64,000 bases of DNA from Notospermus geniculatus (lineage: Eukaryota > Nemertea > Pilidiophora > Heteronemertea > Lineidae), in the NCBI GenBank assembly GCA_002633025.1, contig NMRB01000599.1:130224-194223 (forward strand), in the 5' to 3' direction. How positions within the stretch are numbered: the first letter of the stretch is position 1; the number at the start of each line of letters is the position of its first letter. Below are positions 13,201 to 25,700 of this stretch, one piece after another. The translations under genes were made by a program, and so were the position numbers. The notes under the pieces are model-generated. The model was not told the origin of the DNA. It did not search any database and saw only the letters and a program-made list of their open reading frames with translations.

Positions 13201-16200
13201 AAAAGTCATCTCCGAATCTTGAAAATGATAATAAGAAAAGTTGTCTCCAAATCTCCGAATTTTGTAGAGCCAGGTTTCTGAGCTACAGTACAAAAGTATG
13301 CATACATACTTCTTTAATGAATAGGGTACAAAAATCCAATGTCCATTTTAGCATTTTCCATCGTCATGTATCAGAAATGAAGTACAGAATTATTATGATT
13401 CACCGCTATCACTTTCTCAGGTTTCATCCGCAAGAGTAAGCATTCAAGTAGTGATGGGGCATGTGAGACGTTTGACATCAATGAATCTGTAGACTTGGTG
13501 GTAGGTAACATCTTTTTCTATCCTGCCCAGTATCCTATAGTTGTAAACAGTATGCCAGATGTGTCTGGTCCCAAATCAAACCTCAAAATATCATGAATAG
13601 CTGACTATTTCACAAAAACAGATGGTCAGATTTTGATGAAATGAAGATTTTTCATTTAAGAAGATTTCCCCTCACCTGAAATATATAAATAGTGTTGTGG
13701 AATACCAAGAAATATGGTTGTGCCATCTTTATTGGACACCTCGTGTCTCCTGTCTTGTGAAATATAAACATGACATTTTTGAGGAGATGCCTTTTGTCTG
13801 ACATGTCTGATGCCACCAGTACCAAACTCTTATCCCAATCGACAAATTCCTTCAGACATGTTAGCTTCATGTTTGTAGCAGGACGTGCCGTGAGCATTTT
13901 CTTATTTAAGAGGCTTATCTTATCATTTCAGGATATCAGTGAACTGATCATTGGGAAAGGAGTTGAGGAGCTTGAAAAACAAAGTTCCCTTGCAGCAAGA
14001 TGCTGGAGAGGTAGCCAATGTGATAATGCCGAATGTGAAGAGGTAATGCAGACTTTTGTTTTTTCTGTCTGTAATTTTCCAGTGTTCACAAGAAGACTCA
14101 TCTGACTCACGTCAGGTCCAAACACACAAATCCTTGTGCAGCCATCATTCTTATGATTGATTTGACATGTTTGAAGGGAAATTCAGGTCAGGATATTGGC
14201 GTAAAAGGTCACAGCAAAAAGTTGATGAGTCCTAGGGCCATTCATGAGTCCTAGGAACTTGACTGTCGGTTTTGCAATGTAATTGGCTAGCCTGCGACCT
14301 CAGAACAAAATGCGGGATGTCAAAAACTTTCAAAATCACCAGTCACAGAAGTTAAAAAGCTGCAATCTCTGACGACATGATCCTGAAGTTTTTCTTTCGT
14401 ATTCAGGGCCGTTACATCTTGGACGAATTTGAACATTCACTGACTGACCAGAATACAAGCAAGATGTCGGTTCAGGCAAGAGACAAGATATTTGAGTGTC
14501 TTCAGTTTCACAGTGAGGACTGTTTGGAGACATACTGTTGTGTGCCATTTTGTTTCTTCCAGAGGATGTACAGTGATACTGAGTAAGTTGCAAGAAAATA
14601 TCGAAAAATATTCAGTACAACTTTTCTGATTACAGTGAGAACCAGTACAATGTAGTTTCCTGTTGGAACACTTTGAACCCATCTAAAGAACTGCAGCATT
14701 ACATGTTGGCTACGGCTCTAGGAAAATTCTTCCCAGGAAAATTCATCCTGGAGGAGAATTTGTCCCTCGCTGGGAAATTCACCCCTGGAAAATTGTCCCC
14801 AGGGGAAAATTCGTTTCCGGGGACAAATTTTCCAGGGAAGAATTTTCCTGTAACCGTTGGCTGCGAAGATTTACTTGCATCTAAATGCTGACTTGTGAAT
14901 TTCTTTCATTTCAGAGCTGATACGACACTACAAACCGTATTGGGGTATTACATGGGGCCATCGTCTTTCACTTCTGAAGGTGAAGTTCACAGGGAACGAT
15001 TTCAACTGGTAAGAGTATATTGTTAAAAATTTTGGAAATGTCAAATGTTTCGGAAGTAGTGAGATGAGATGTCTGTATGACCAGTCTTCTTATATCACAA
15101 TGAAGAACCTGAGAACTCTTGTAGTACAAGTTGTGTTTATTGACCTCAATTGGGCTGTGTGTGCTTCTCTTTTCTTGGGGTATTTTCAGTTTATGGGTTG
15201 TTCAAATTACTTATGGCATTATACACTTGAAAAAAACTCTAAAAAGACACCAGTGTTATTCAAATGGGTCTGTAAAAAAGGAACTGGTATTGCATTTCTT
15301 CATGAACAGTGTTATACTTAGAGGTAATTGAGTGCATTCATGACGGCTGATATTCATAAAAGCTAGCAAATTCTTTTCAAGTTTTATAGTACATTTACAT
15401 TGGACACTGCTGTGCAGGCCTTAAGTATAATCAATTGCGAACTTTCGTCTCTCTGACAAACTAAAGATGGCAGCTCACAGATTCATGTCTGCGAAATGGG
15501 GAATTGTGTCTGTCTGTGTGTTGTGTCATAGACGCAAAGATCAGGCACGGATCTAGGGGGCACACCTGGCCTGTGCCCCCCGCCATTCAACGTTAGGAAA
15601 ATTGCCCTTTTTAGCTCACCTGTGGTGAGCTTATACAATGGTTGTGTGTCCGTCGTCGTCTGTCGTCGTCCGTGTTTGCAGATGGGGGGCTTAGGAGGTT
15701 ATTTTCATCTTGAATGGGCTCCTAAGTGGTCATTTTCTCTTAGGTGGTTAACCACCTAAGAAAACTTCTGCATTCGGACGACGACACTGCAGAGAGCTCT
15801 AAGGAGGTTGTATTTCTTAAGTGGTTATTGTCCTTATTCCCTAACAAACCACATTGGAGTAGTTAGGAGACATATTTTGACCACCTAACGACATTTTCTT
15901 ATGTGGTTAACCACATTAGCATATATTAGTGGCTCCGTCCGTCGTCGTCGTCCGTTAGCAGGGCACGTTTCGTAACCGCTGGAGCTATTGATCTGAAACT
16001 TGGTACATATATACCCCTAGGTCAGATGACCCACGACACCAAGTTTCGGTCCGATTCGACTCTCAGTTTGGCCACCAGGTGGCGGAAACCAAAAACACAA
16101 AAAGTGCAATAACTCCTGAACTAATGACTAGATCATCTCCAAATTTTTATCATAGGTGTAGCTAATAAGGATACATAACATATATAACGGGTTTTTGATT

Positions 16201-18383
16201 TGACCTACTTTTCAAGGTCACAGAGGTCAAAGTTCAAAATTTTGCCTTTTGGTGGCACGTTTCGCAAGTGCTTGGGCTATTGACCTGAAACTTGGTACGT
16301 ATACACCCCTATGCCAGATGACCTATGACACCACGTTTCGGTCCGATTCGATTCTTGGCTTGGCCACTATCGACTTTGGCATATATGTCAAAAATTCTCA
16401 AGCTAGAATGTTTTGACCTTGAAATTTTGAACGTAATCATGGCCCTGGAACTCACGGCCTGGAGCATTTCGATTTTACATTTGTTCTTCTGGTACGTTGA
16501 CACAGGTGAGCACATGGTCCATGGACCATTTCATTCAAAAGTGTCACAGAATTGCCTTGTAATTTGTCCCGCAGATGCTGGGAAATCGCACCAACGGCCT
16601 TCTAGATTTCAGAATTTTCTGGGGGAGACCCCTGCCGTGGCTTCGCGTCTTCGGCACGTGCCTTTACCAGAATCCTGGTTCCACCCCTGAAGATGAGGTA
16701 GCAGACATCAAACAGACATGGCTGGCAGACTGCAAGTGTGTGCTCCTGCTTAATTAAACCATGGCCCATTCTGTCTGACATCCATACAATGCGTTTTATC
16801 TCTTCAGCTATGTTCCGATCATCTGGTCAAGTTACAAGAGGGCGTTGATTGGTACCCTGTGATTTTCCTTGACAAATTTAGTACTGGTAATACAGTCATT
16901 GCATACCCAACAACTAATGGCACAAGGAAAATAGATGAGTCTGTGGGTAGCTTTGGTGATAGTCCATGGATTGTTTCAAAGGTGGGTACTGTAAATCCTA
17001 TTGATTTTCATGAATATTCTAAGCAAGGTTCATGCGAGTTGGTTGGATACAACGGGCAACAGATGACAATATTATGTGAACAATTAGCAAACTTTCTGTA
17101 CACCATAGAATATATCAAACTGAAGAGGCCTCACAGGTTCAACTGTACCAGATGTCAAGTTAGATGCATGCACTTGTTGAGCAGCCGATAATGCGTATGT
17201 ACAGTATAGCTTTATCGTATTTCCATGGTAGGGCAGCTCATTCAAACAACATGTATGTGTGTTTAAGCCAAATATTTGTTCATTTACATTAGGCCTACAT
17301 ACATGTATGTGATCACATCCCAATAATTCTGTCTTTTTTGGAAAAATTCAGGTGTGGTACAGGGGTGAGCCCCATGACGAATTGCTCAGAACACTAGGAA
17401 AGAATGTCCATTATCCTTACATTTCAAGTCATCTGTGGTGTCTGCAGCAAAACAAGGTGCTTTATGTCTGTCGGGAATTGTCTTCAGGTAAACTGTTTCC
17501 GATCACCTTCAGGCCAAGCAGAACAAAATCTTCGTTTCATACTCATGTTATTGGGGAATTCATGCAGCACTCATTCAGTGATCACTTGATCATTACAGAC
17601 GAATTATGAATACATAGTGGCAACTCAGCCGAGAATCAAACCCATGATCTCTCAGTCTTGAGTCTGATGCTCAACTACTGCACCACCTGCTACTCTAACA
17701 TGTCTAAGGGCTGTATGCACCAACGAAGATTACCGGTATCTTGACCTCAGGTTGAGCGACAACTTTTCAATTGTTCAGGTTTGCCAGGGCATGATGTGAC
17801 AATGGAAAAGTTGTGACTCAACCGGAGTTCAAAGTAATCTTCATTGGTGCATGCGGCCCTGAGTGATGTCACTCTCTATACCAAACTATGTTCTCTTTCT
17901 CAGGTGTCTCCCTAGGTGACTGTCTTCAAAGCGGACCCTTCTCATCTGATATGGTCCTCTTTTTTCTTCATCAACTGCTGTCTGCTGCAGAGTTCCTTCA
18001 TCAGAGGGGTGTTGTCTTCCTTCTTTGGATAGGTAAGGGCTAATGCGTTTGTCAAAAGTTCATCAACCATTGACTACAATAAGTTTTAACCCTGAAGACT
18101 GATGGTGGTTTGCCGACTAGCTGCACTGCATATCTAAAGAACTACACAATTTTTACTGCGTTTGGTGGTGTTCAGAACATATAAATCTGTTTCTGTTTTC
18201 CTGTCGTGATGGGATACACCAACTTATATGTCTTCATATCTTGTGATTTTAGGCTCTGCTATCGAACTAAATCTGTCCCGTGATAAACTTAAACTGTCCG
18301 ACTTTTCTGCTGCTCGCTGTCTCTATGAGGAAGACTTGGAAGATATTGATGTTCATCTGCCGCCGAAAGTCACTCCAATAGAG
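10261..18383 (+). CDS. Pseudokinase-domain protein, haplotype B copy, 3' end missing
   Basis: Coding exons: 10261-12196, 13421-13500, 13932-14042, 14407-14582, 14915-15008, 16808-16981, 17352-17487, 17904-18032 and 18253-18383. The contig ends at 18500, before the last three exons. Residues 1-645 are acidic, Ser/Asp/Glu-rich and look disordered. From about residue 800 a protein-kinase fold can be followed (see the complete copy at 22788-33997). Compared with that copy there are scattered amino-acid changes, mostly in the disordered part. No frameshift or internal stop is seen. The intron before 16808 carries an insertion absent from the other haplotype (15613-16535). Truncation here is due to assembly, not to gene decay. 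Confidence 0.75.
14716..14855. repeat. Cluster of short G3-4/A4/T2 palindromic repeats, haplotype B only
   Basis: The motif GGAAAATTC and variants (GGGAAATTC, GGAGAATTT, AAATTTTCC) recur about nine times in both orientations over 140 bases. The allelic interval near 28655-28690 lacks it. It lies in an intron of the pseudokinase gene. Possibly a small expanded simple repeat. Confidence 0.6.
15545..16690. mobile_element. GGGGCAC inverted-repeat element carrying a nested AGCTCACC element
   Basis: The outer element starts near CGGATCTAGGGGGCACACC, with CTGTGCCCCCC, and ends with a CCTGGTTCCACCCCTGA-type terminus. Its uninterrupted allele is about 29365-29660. The AGCTCACC element (15613-16535) is inserted in it after TTTTT. 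Within the nested element, 15680-15930 is a further insert with repeated TTAGG/CCTAA and a GTGGTTAACCAC palindrome. The ORF read through 16575-16757 is not conserved between alleles and is not taken as coding. Confidence 0.7.
17708..17860. mobile_element. Inverted-repeat MITE, GGGCTGTATGCA termini
   Basis: The left arm, GGGCTGTATGCACCAACGAA, pairs with a right arm ending GGTGCATGCGGCCC. The inner halves (GACAACTTTTC and GAAAAGTTGTGAC) also pair. In the other haplotype the same element is split by a later insertion (31079-32010), which gives relative ages. The termini resemble those of the hairpin at 46787-46894. Confidence 0.75.
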
Positions 18384-18500
18384 GTAGATATCCAACATAG
18401 AGCACAAAAAACGACACACAGAATGATAGTACATGTAAAGTGTCGTCTCCAAATTTTGCAAATTTTTTACTCGAACCGGGGTCTTCCTCTAGAAAGTACC

Positions 18501-18530
18501 ATGAGCACATGGTCCATGGACCATTTCATT
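18501..18530 (+). mobile_element. Orphan 3' end of the AGCTCACC element
   Basis: TGAGCAC, then the palindrome ATGGTCCATGGACCAT, then TTCATT: the same terminus as at 16535, 27422 and 32010. It is followed directly by the flank expected from the empty site at 6083. It is therefore the missing end of the element started at 3868. Confidence 0.85.
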
Positions 18531-21500
18531 CAATCAATAATGTGATGTTTTCTGGATAATTGTTGTCACTGGCTGTACAGAGATGGACATCAACATAATA
18601 GTTCAAAAATAAAAAGAGTGGAACCTGGGGCATTAGAAATAATTGCTCTTTTCAGTACATGTTGCTACATATAGCTATGTACAATGAATGCTTTTCCTTC
18701 ACGATGATGTCACTGTTCAGAACTGCACCCTTGAGAAAAGCACAGCTCCTTTGCACAGGGATGAAAAAATCCATACTTTCTATCTTCTCGATTTTCTGGT
18801 TCTGGATTTTACTGCACCTACATTGTATTGTACTTGTATGCATTTTATAGTCACCTGACTGAGTCGGGAGCACATGCTTATGGTTTGCACACAAGATGAA
18901 ACAAGGAACCTTTGAACTTTCACCTAATCACTGGAATCAAAGGTCGATGAAGTCACTTAAGTGACTGGTGCTATATTTGGGATATAAGGGTTTGGAGAAA
19001 CCACATTATACGTTGGGCATGCATGTAATCTACACACTGGTTTTCTTAAATTGTCACTGAGAAGGAATTCAGCATTGAAGATGCCTTTGAGAAAATTGTA
19101 CCGTTTTGAACGGATGCCAGGTCATTCTGCTTCGCATTTCAAAATAAAAGTTCAGGGGAACGTCTCTAGTGGACTCCTCTGCTAGCACTGTAGCAGAAGA
19201 GACCTGTCTATCAAGGATTGACCGCTGTAGTCAGGACACCACTTAGGACAGCATTTGGCCTCTTCGTCATCTAAGATTTGGTTGTTTTTGGCATCGGACT
19301 GCAGTAGGCAGGACCAGCCTCAAAGGTCCACTTCATGCTATACAGGCTGCTCTCTCATGGGTGTCCTTATTAGAGTGGTTCTACTGTATGTTTTGAGAAA
19401 ACCATCTTCCTTTTATTTCGCATGTACATTTCGATTATCTTGATCTTTAAATGTTATTCATGTATGTGAAGATTATACGTACCTACAGTGCATGTCTTTT
19501 AATGTGAATCGTGTATGTGCATCTTTAGAGAGACCGGTTTCAGCAGGGTCCGATGTAAATACTGATGATGGCTCTGTGTGTTTTAGGGGAGGGGAAAAAT
19601 ACTGCATGGTGGTAGTTGCATTGAGAATGCATACAGAAGGGTGCAAATGAGGTTTTTGTGGTTGAATCGTGGCCAGTTTGTTTGAGTAAGATTTTAGGTG
19701 TATTTTGGTAAACACAAGGATCAAAAGTACTTGTGAATGTATGACGAGTTGCCAAATGAAGCCAAGTAAGGAACCGGCACAACTTTTTATCATGACAGGG
19801 CGGTGCTGTGAGTGGTGCAACCGAACACGCCAAAAACAGAGTATTGATGTCAAGGTGTCCTTGGCGCAGTGTAAGACAGACAAGACGTTGAAAAAAAGAC
19901 TGTACATGTACAACCACTGGCAGCACCTCCCAGTAGCAGGAGTTCTGCAGGTTCCTCATTATTTACAGTTGATGGATCTCAAGAAGTCTGTCTACAAAAG
20001 CTGAGTTACTGGTGGATGACTTTTATGCATTTCGTTTGTGGGGCGAACCAGCCACATATACGTATGTCATGCTTCATGTCCTTGTATATACAGAATATCT
20101 GTGCACTTAGTTCACCTGGAGTGAGCGCATGTTGTCCTATGTCGTCTATTAGCAGAGAGCATGTTTTGTTACTGCTTTTGATATGGAAGTGCGTGCACTT
20201 ACAAATTATGTCAATCTAGAACGGTCAAACTTGAAGAGTAGGTACCTTGACCACCACCTCCATCCCATGTTTTGAACAGTGTAGCTGAATATCCTATTTT
20301 GCCAGCATGACCTGCATTTTATCCATGTTACACAACTGTGAATCAAGTACATTTTGAACACATAATTTGCTTTAATAATAATAATAATACTGGTATGGTA
20401 CATTACATTTATATACCGTAGTGCTACATTAAAACATGTTTGTCTGTGGCGCTTTACATAATTAAGACATAAGATTAAAACATAGATCTAAGACTATAAG
20501 ATGAGGTAATTGGTAAAAAAAGTAATTAGTGGAAATAAACACATACAGAAGGGTGCAAATGAGGTTTCCGTGGTTGAATCAGGGCCGGTTTGTTTGAGTA
20601 AGATTTTAGGTGTATTTTGGTAAACACAAGGATCAAAAGTACTTGTGAATGTATGGTGAGTTGCCATATGAAGCCAAGTAAGACCGTTATGCTGGTACAT
20701 GTACCTGTTATCAGACATGCCAGAGCAATTAACCCACTTCAGTGCCAATTGTATGTTCAAAATATACATGTAATACCGTGTTTCCTGCTCAGATCTCGAT
20801 TCAATACTGATTATGTATCAATGAGGTTATCGCCACTTCTCCACAGAAAGATGTCGCTGTGACCATATCGGGCCTTTTCATTGTCTTCAAGACGTCATCT
20901 CCGTGGCAATACAAGAGCGAGCATGAAGTCACAACGTCACGGTAGTGTAATCGATGACATTCCGTACAACGTCACAGTGGAAAAGTTGATATGGTAGCAG
21001 CGCCATCCAATGATAGAAAAAGAATGGCTACAACCCCATTCTGAATTGATTTACATGTACCGGTACTTTGAGCCCCAGGTCAAGACTCATTACAATTTCA
21101 TTTCAAGACGCAACCGTATTTTGTAACATGTGTAAGAAGGATGTACTAAAACTGGGCACTTAGTCCTGGACTATATTCATATCATCAAAAATAGATAAAG
21201 TACCGGTATCCGAGCTAACTATATTATTAGAAGAAAATACATGTTACAGAAATATTTGCTGGTTTTGATTTTTGATTATCTTAAATTTGGAACATTGGAA
21301 AAAGATCAGGGTAACACCAGTGTAATGTCATTTCATCGATGGCAACATGTAAATAAATAAAATGTTTACCAATTTTTCGTAGTTTATGTATTTTCTTCCG
21401 TTGGTCTTCTCTTGTTTTGCTGAAGTTCATGACTTTGTGGGCTGTTCCCCAACTTCGAGGTCTATGATTTGCGCTGGTTGGTACTAAAAGTGGTGAATCA

Positions 21501-22239
21501 CCCGATGCGATAATGCTAAATTGGAAATTCCAATTTGTTTGGTTGCCCATAGACTTTGGCAAACAACACACAAATATTGATTGAAAAAACACAAAAAAAA
21601 TGGGGGAGCCCACAAACCAAGACTCGTCCCGATATTAATAGGTGGACATTTTCTTGGGGATATCACTTCCTTCAACACCTGCAGATGGCCGCTTCCCGGC
21701 CGATGCGGAAATAGGTTTTACCTCTTCCGCAGGCGACAACAGCAACAAATTGATCCATGGTAGAACTTGAAATTTTTGTTAAAAAAATCGCTTTCTAATT
21801 GCACTTTTAGACGGACAGTCGCTACATAGTGGTAATATACTGATATTTGTTGGATTTATGCTTTATTTTGTAAAGATAAGCAAGTGAAATATGTTTTAAT
21901 CATCATGGTATTGACTGAAATGTAACCGGTAGTCATCCATATCATCTCACTATCAGCTCATTTGGCCTTGCCCTTGGCCTTACCTTGCACATGATAGGCC
22001 TACATGTGATATGTCATATGTTGCATGTGTCGTGTGTATGGATGTGCTGTGGCACTTCGTAGGCCTAGTACATCAAGGATCAATTTCGATTCCACTTTCA
22101 AGTTCAATTTACTGTTGACCAAAACATGTCATGGCGGTTGTCTCTTTTGGAGAATAGAAATTCAGGAGAGTGAGCATGGTGGTGGTCATGATGGTGGTCG
22201 GTGAGTGACTGTTCAGTTATTTATTTTTGTCATTTTCAG
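18531..22239. other. Intergenic region upstream of the complete kinase-like gene (haplotype A)
   Basis: Allele of 6083-9712. No gene is supported. It contains both copies of the internal direct repeat, the AAT microsatellite, and an insertion near 21001-21072 absent from the other allele. TA-flanked palindromic hexamers occur at positions such as 20766-20771 that are missing in the other allele. The 5' UTR or promoter should lie near 22100-22240. Confidence 0.55.
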
Positions 22240-22414
22240 ATTGAAGAAAAGAAGAATAAGAAAAATTGGCGACATATTCCTTGTCGTCGAACAACTTGGA
22301 AGATACGCCTAACATTAAAATTTTTCCTGAATGAGCAGCGCAGTGCGGAATCCCAGGAATCTGAAGTGGTCTTCTGAACAAAAGAAGAAGACATTCTTGA
22401 ACTCTTTTTGAGAG

Positions 22415-22651
22415 ATGACTCTCAGAAATCCTTATGTGCGTGGCTTTATTGGCCTTGCAGTTCAAGCTCTTGCACTCACAGTCTATGTTAATCAGGAACG
22501 CATTGAAAAATTTATGAGGGATACCGGATTGCTGACGAGGCCGGAAGAGAGCTATGACAGAATGAGAGAAAGAAGAGCAATTGAAGAGGCAATCAAATAT
22601 GTTGAGCTTGAAGAGAAAAAGAAGGCTCAGTTGAAAAGTTTAAAGGGGTAA
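22415..22651 (+). CDS. 78-residue predicted membrane protein, ORF 1 of a two-ORF exon (haplotype A)
   Basis: Protein identical to that at 9888-10124: a short N-terminus, one hydrophobic segment at about residues 10-26, and a charged helical tail ending KAQLKSLKG. Stop to next ATG (22788) is 136 bases with no splice signals I can see. The flanking untranslated sequence differs between alleles by small indels while the ORF does not, which argues that it is translated. No named homologue recognised. Confidence 0.65.
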   Translation: MTLRNPYVRGFIGLAVQALALTVYVNQERIEKFMRDTGLLTRPEESYDRMRERRAIEEAIKYVELEEKKKAQLKSLKG

Positions 22652-22787
22652 ATTCATTGGAGTTAAAGAAGAACCATATCAGGGCACCGACTTCTGATTG
22701 TATGAAATACTCTGCGATTCTTTAGTGATATGTACCCTTAGGTTTATTTAAACTATTTACTGTGGTGAATTCTTACCAGTCAGTGAG

Positions 22788-25700
22788 ATGAGCAGGTACA
22801 CCACCCGTGTTTGTTCATCTGTTTCCTCTGATGTATCTGATGAGGATGGGGTGGGAGGTGGTGGGACTAATACTGTGGAGGACGACGCCTACCAAGGTGA
22901 TAACGAGGATGACGTTTATGCATCCGATGCATCGTCTGTTGACGAAACTGTAAAAACTTGTGATGGGGCATCGTCAGCAAAGATGGAAGAAATTGAGCTG
23001 AAGGTGCTTGGTGGTGGGACTGAGCAGTTGCATGCAGGAGCTAGTGGAAGGGACTGCAGCTCAGTATCAGCTCCTGAAGTTGGACCTTCATCAAAGACCG
23101 TGAAATCAGGCCGCCCTGGTGGCGACCACTTCAAAATTGAAATGACACTGAAAGAGCGAGAAGATATTGGCCTTCAGGATATTGATGAGAATGAGAATAG
23201 TCCTGAAGGTAATGTTGTCATGAAGAAGATCTATCGTTCAGCTTCTCTTGAGAGTCCCGATAATGCACCTGAAGGAAAAGTGGTACACAGAAAGACATGT
23301 CGATCATTTTCGGTGCAGTATTCAAAGCCTGTTTTGAAAAGACATCGTAATAGCACTTCTCTGTCCAAACCCGAGGATTTTGATTTTGACTTCTTTGATG
23401 ATGACGACATGGATCCGATTGGAGGAAATGCCGCAATCCCGGGAGAGAATTTTGATGAGTATGTGACAAATCCTGTTGAGAAGGATGATTGTGACTCTGG
23501 TGTTGAGGGAAAATGCGAGAGCGATCCCGACCAGCATGTTGAAGAAGCAGGAGATGCACAGGGCCGGAGGAACCTGTTCTCCACTCAAACAAGTGGCTAT
23601 ATAACCAGCCGCAGCCATGAAGATCCAACTGACGATGTCTTTGTCAAGGAGGATGGACACACGAAGCAACTGAATACAGTTGAGAGCACAAGTTTGACGA
23701 ATCAGGAGACAAAACAATCTGATAGTGAAGTAGCTCAACAAATCCCTGTAAATGTGTTGGCTCTCCCTAATGCTAGTTTGAATAGTATGGATAAAAAGTC
23801 ATTTGGTTGTGGTGGAGGCAGTCTTGAAAATTCCAACTCTCACTCTGTTGGCTGCCCAGAAGTTGAGGTCATAAGTTTGTCAAATCAAGACTCAAAACAA
23901 TCTGACATTGACAAAGGACACGGTGAAGGAGTTGGACAAATTCCTCTTCATGTGTTGAATCTTCCTGATACTAGTTTGAGTAGTGTGGATGAAAAGTCAT
24001 TAAGTTGTGGTGGAGTCAGTCTTCAGAATGCCAATCCTCACTGTGGTGGCCTCCCGGCGATACTTGATGACTTCTCCTCTACAGACATGTCAGAGTCTTG
24101 GAGGGAGGATAAAGAAAGCATTACTCCTGGAAATGTTCATGAGAATGCGAATGTGAGAGAATTGGTGAAACAAAAATGTGATCCTAACGTGAATGCACCT
24201 AGAATAGAAAACCCAGGTGCTCGTAATAAGCATAAGAGGCAAGCCCAAACTGCATCAGTCCCCGAGACTAGATTGCAGAAACTGAACTTTACAATGGGTG
24301 GTGATATTTGCACCCCAGAGAATCGTGCAAATCTGGGTTCTCAATTGGATTCGACCGGACAGGAGCCCTGTTCATGTCCGGGCAACCAGACATTTGCATC
24401 CCAAAAGTCACAACCTGTTGATCCTGCAAAAAATGCCAAGTCAACAGAATCTGGTCAAACAAGTTCTTCCTCATTGGCTAAAGTGAATTGTCCTTCAGAA
24501 AGCCCTGTGATGACCAACGTGGACAACCTCAAGTTGGTTCGAAAAGAACCAGTAGAACCCAGCACGAATAAGTCGCTGGTGATCCAGCCTGAAGCCCTTG
24601 GGAAAGAAATGGTTACCAAACCTGTCACCGAGGTGTCCAGGCCAATGAAACCCTCTGCCTGGGTTGGTGGTAATTTATGTAGGGCAACTGTCATGAAGAA
24701 TGCAAGGTTGTCAGAGGATAGAGGTAAAGTATTAAAATTCTACCTTGGTTGAAATCAATGATTTTAAATTGTCAGACATGTCAGATTTTTTTCAGCGTAC
24801 GTGGTGACCATGTAGGAAGTGAGCACTGAGCCATACATGTATGTGTGGCGGTCCAGGAAAACCCGTCGGAAGTCACTGAATGATCAACAAGGGCCTGTGC
24901 GGTGATCTGCTGCTGTTTAGCTGTTACGTCACATACATTTCAGCTATTGCGTTGGTTCCATTTCAACAGTTTCCTCGAACGGGACATCCGAAGGGTTTTC
25001 CGAGACTGCCTCGCATATTGTAAGAACCACTGATTACTTCAGGGTACACGAACCCTGTCGCACGTATTCATTCAGATTGGACATGTTGGAAAGAACTTTC
25101 TCAGAGCTTTCAAATGAATAAATATGTGATACATTTGTAGCTGCCTATCAACATGTTCAAGCTATTTTCATTGTCGAAACTTTGGCCTTGGCAATTAAAA
25201 GTGTTGTTTATGGGAATGATACATGTAATTACAGTAGGCCTACTGTGGTTTGAACTGATGATTTAATTGATTCCAGTTCTGTACAAATTGATTGGAGTTC
25301 TGTACAAAGAATATCACGCATGTGTATGTGAATGCCAGGTTTGAAGAATTTGCTGCCTTCGATCAGTGCCACTCTATTCATTGATTGCAAAACACGGAGT
25401 TGATCATGTTGAACAAGACACTCATCCTTTGCAGTGTATTTACACAGTCATGATTATGTGGGATAAGCACACTCCAGCATATTGATTTATCCTGCTCGTT
25501 TTATTCGCCACACTAATGGTGTCTTATAAGAGGGTCAAAGTCATAAACTTGGATGTGATGGGTTGGATAATTGCCAGGTCATGATCATGATATTTTGAAA
25601 TGGTGACTGATATTTTCATGTTTTTTTCCCTGAAATTTTCTCTGGGACAAATGTACAATGTATGTCAATGAGATGTTGTAGGGCTATCTAAAATAAAGCA

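Larger units (their letters stand above)
4302..18500. other. Alternative-haplotype contig placed in tandem (probable assembly artefact)
   Basis: Bases 4302 to about 6082 repeat about 2152-3867. Bases 6083-18500 repeat 18531 to about 32735, with scattered SNPs and indels. The left junction is the N at 4301. The right junction at 18500/18501 falls at the centre of a palindromic insertion (intact at 32616-32790), after which the sequence jumps to the 3' end of the element opened at 3868. Taken together, this is one allele inserted into a sequencing gap of the other, not a gene duplication. Confidence 0.85.

Noticed and set aside
16575-16757. Extra coding exon of the kinase-like gene (ORF starting MLGNRTNG)
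   Set aside because: The allelic sequence at 29503-29734 reads differently and lies in a GGGGCAC repeat. The flanking exons join in phase without it.
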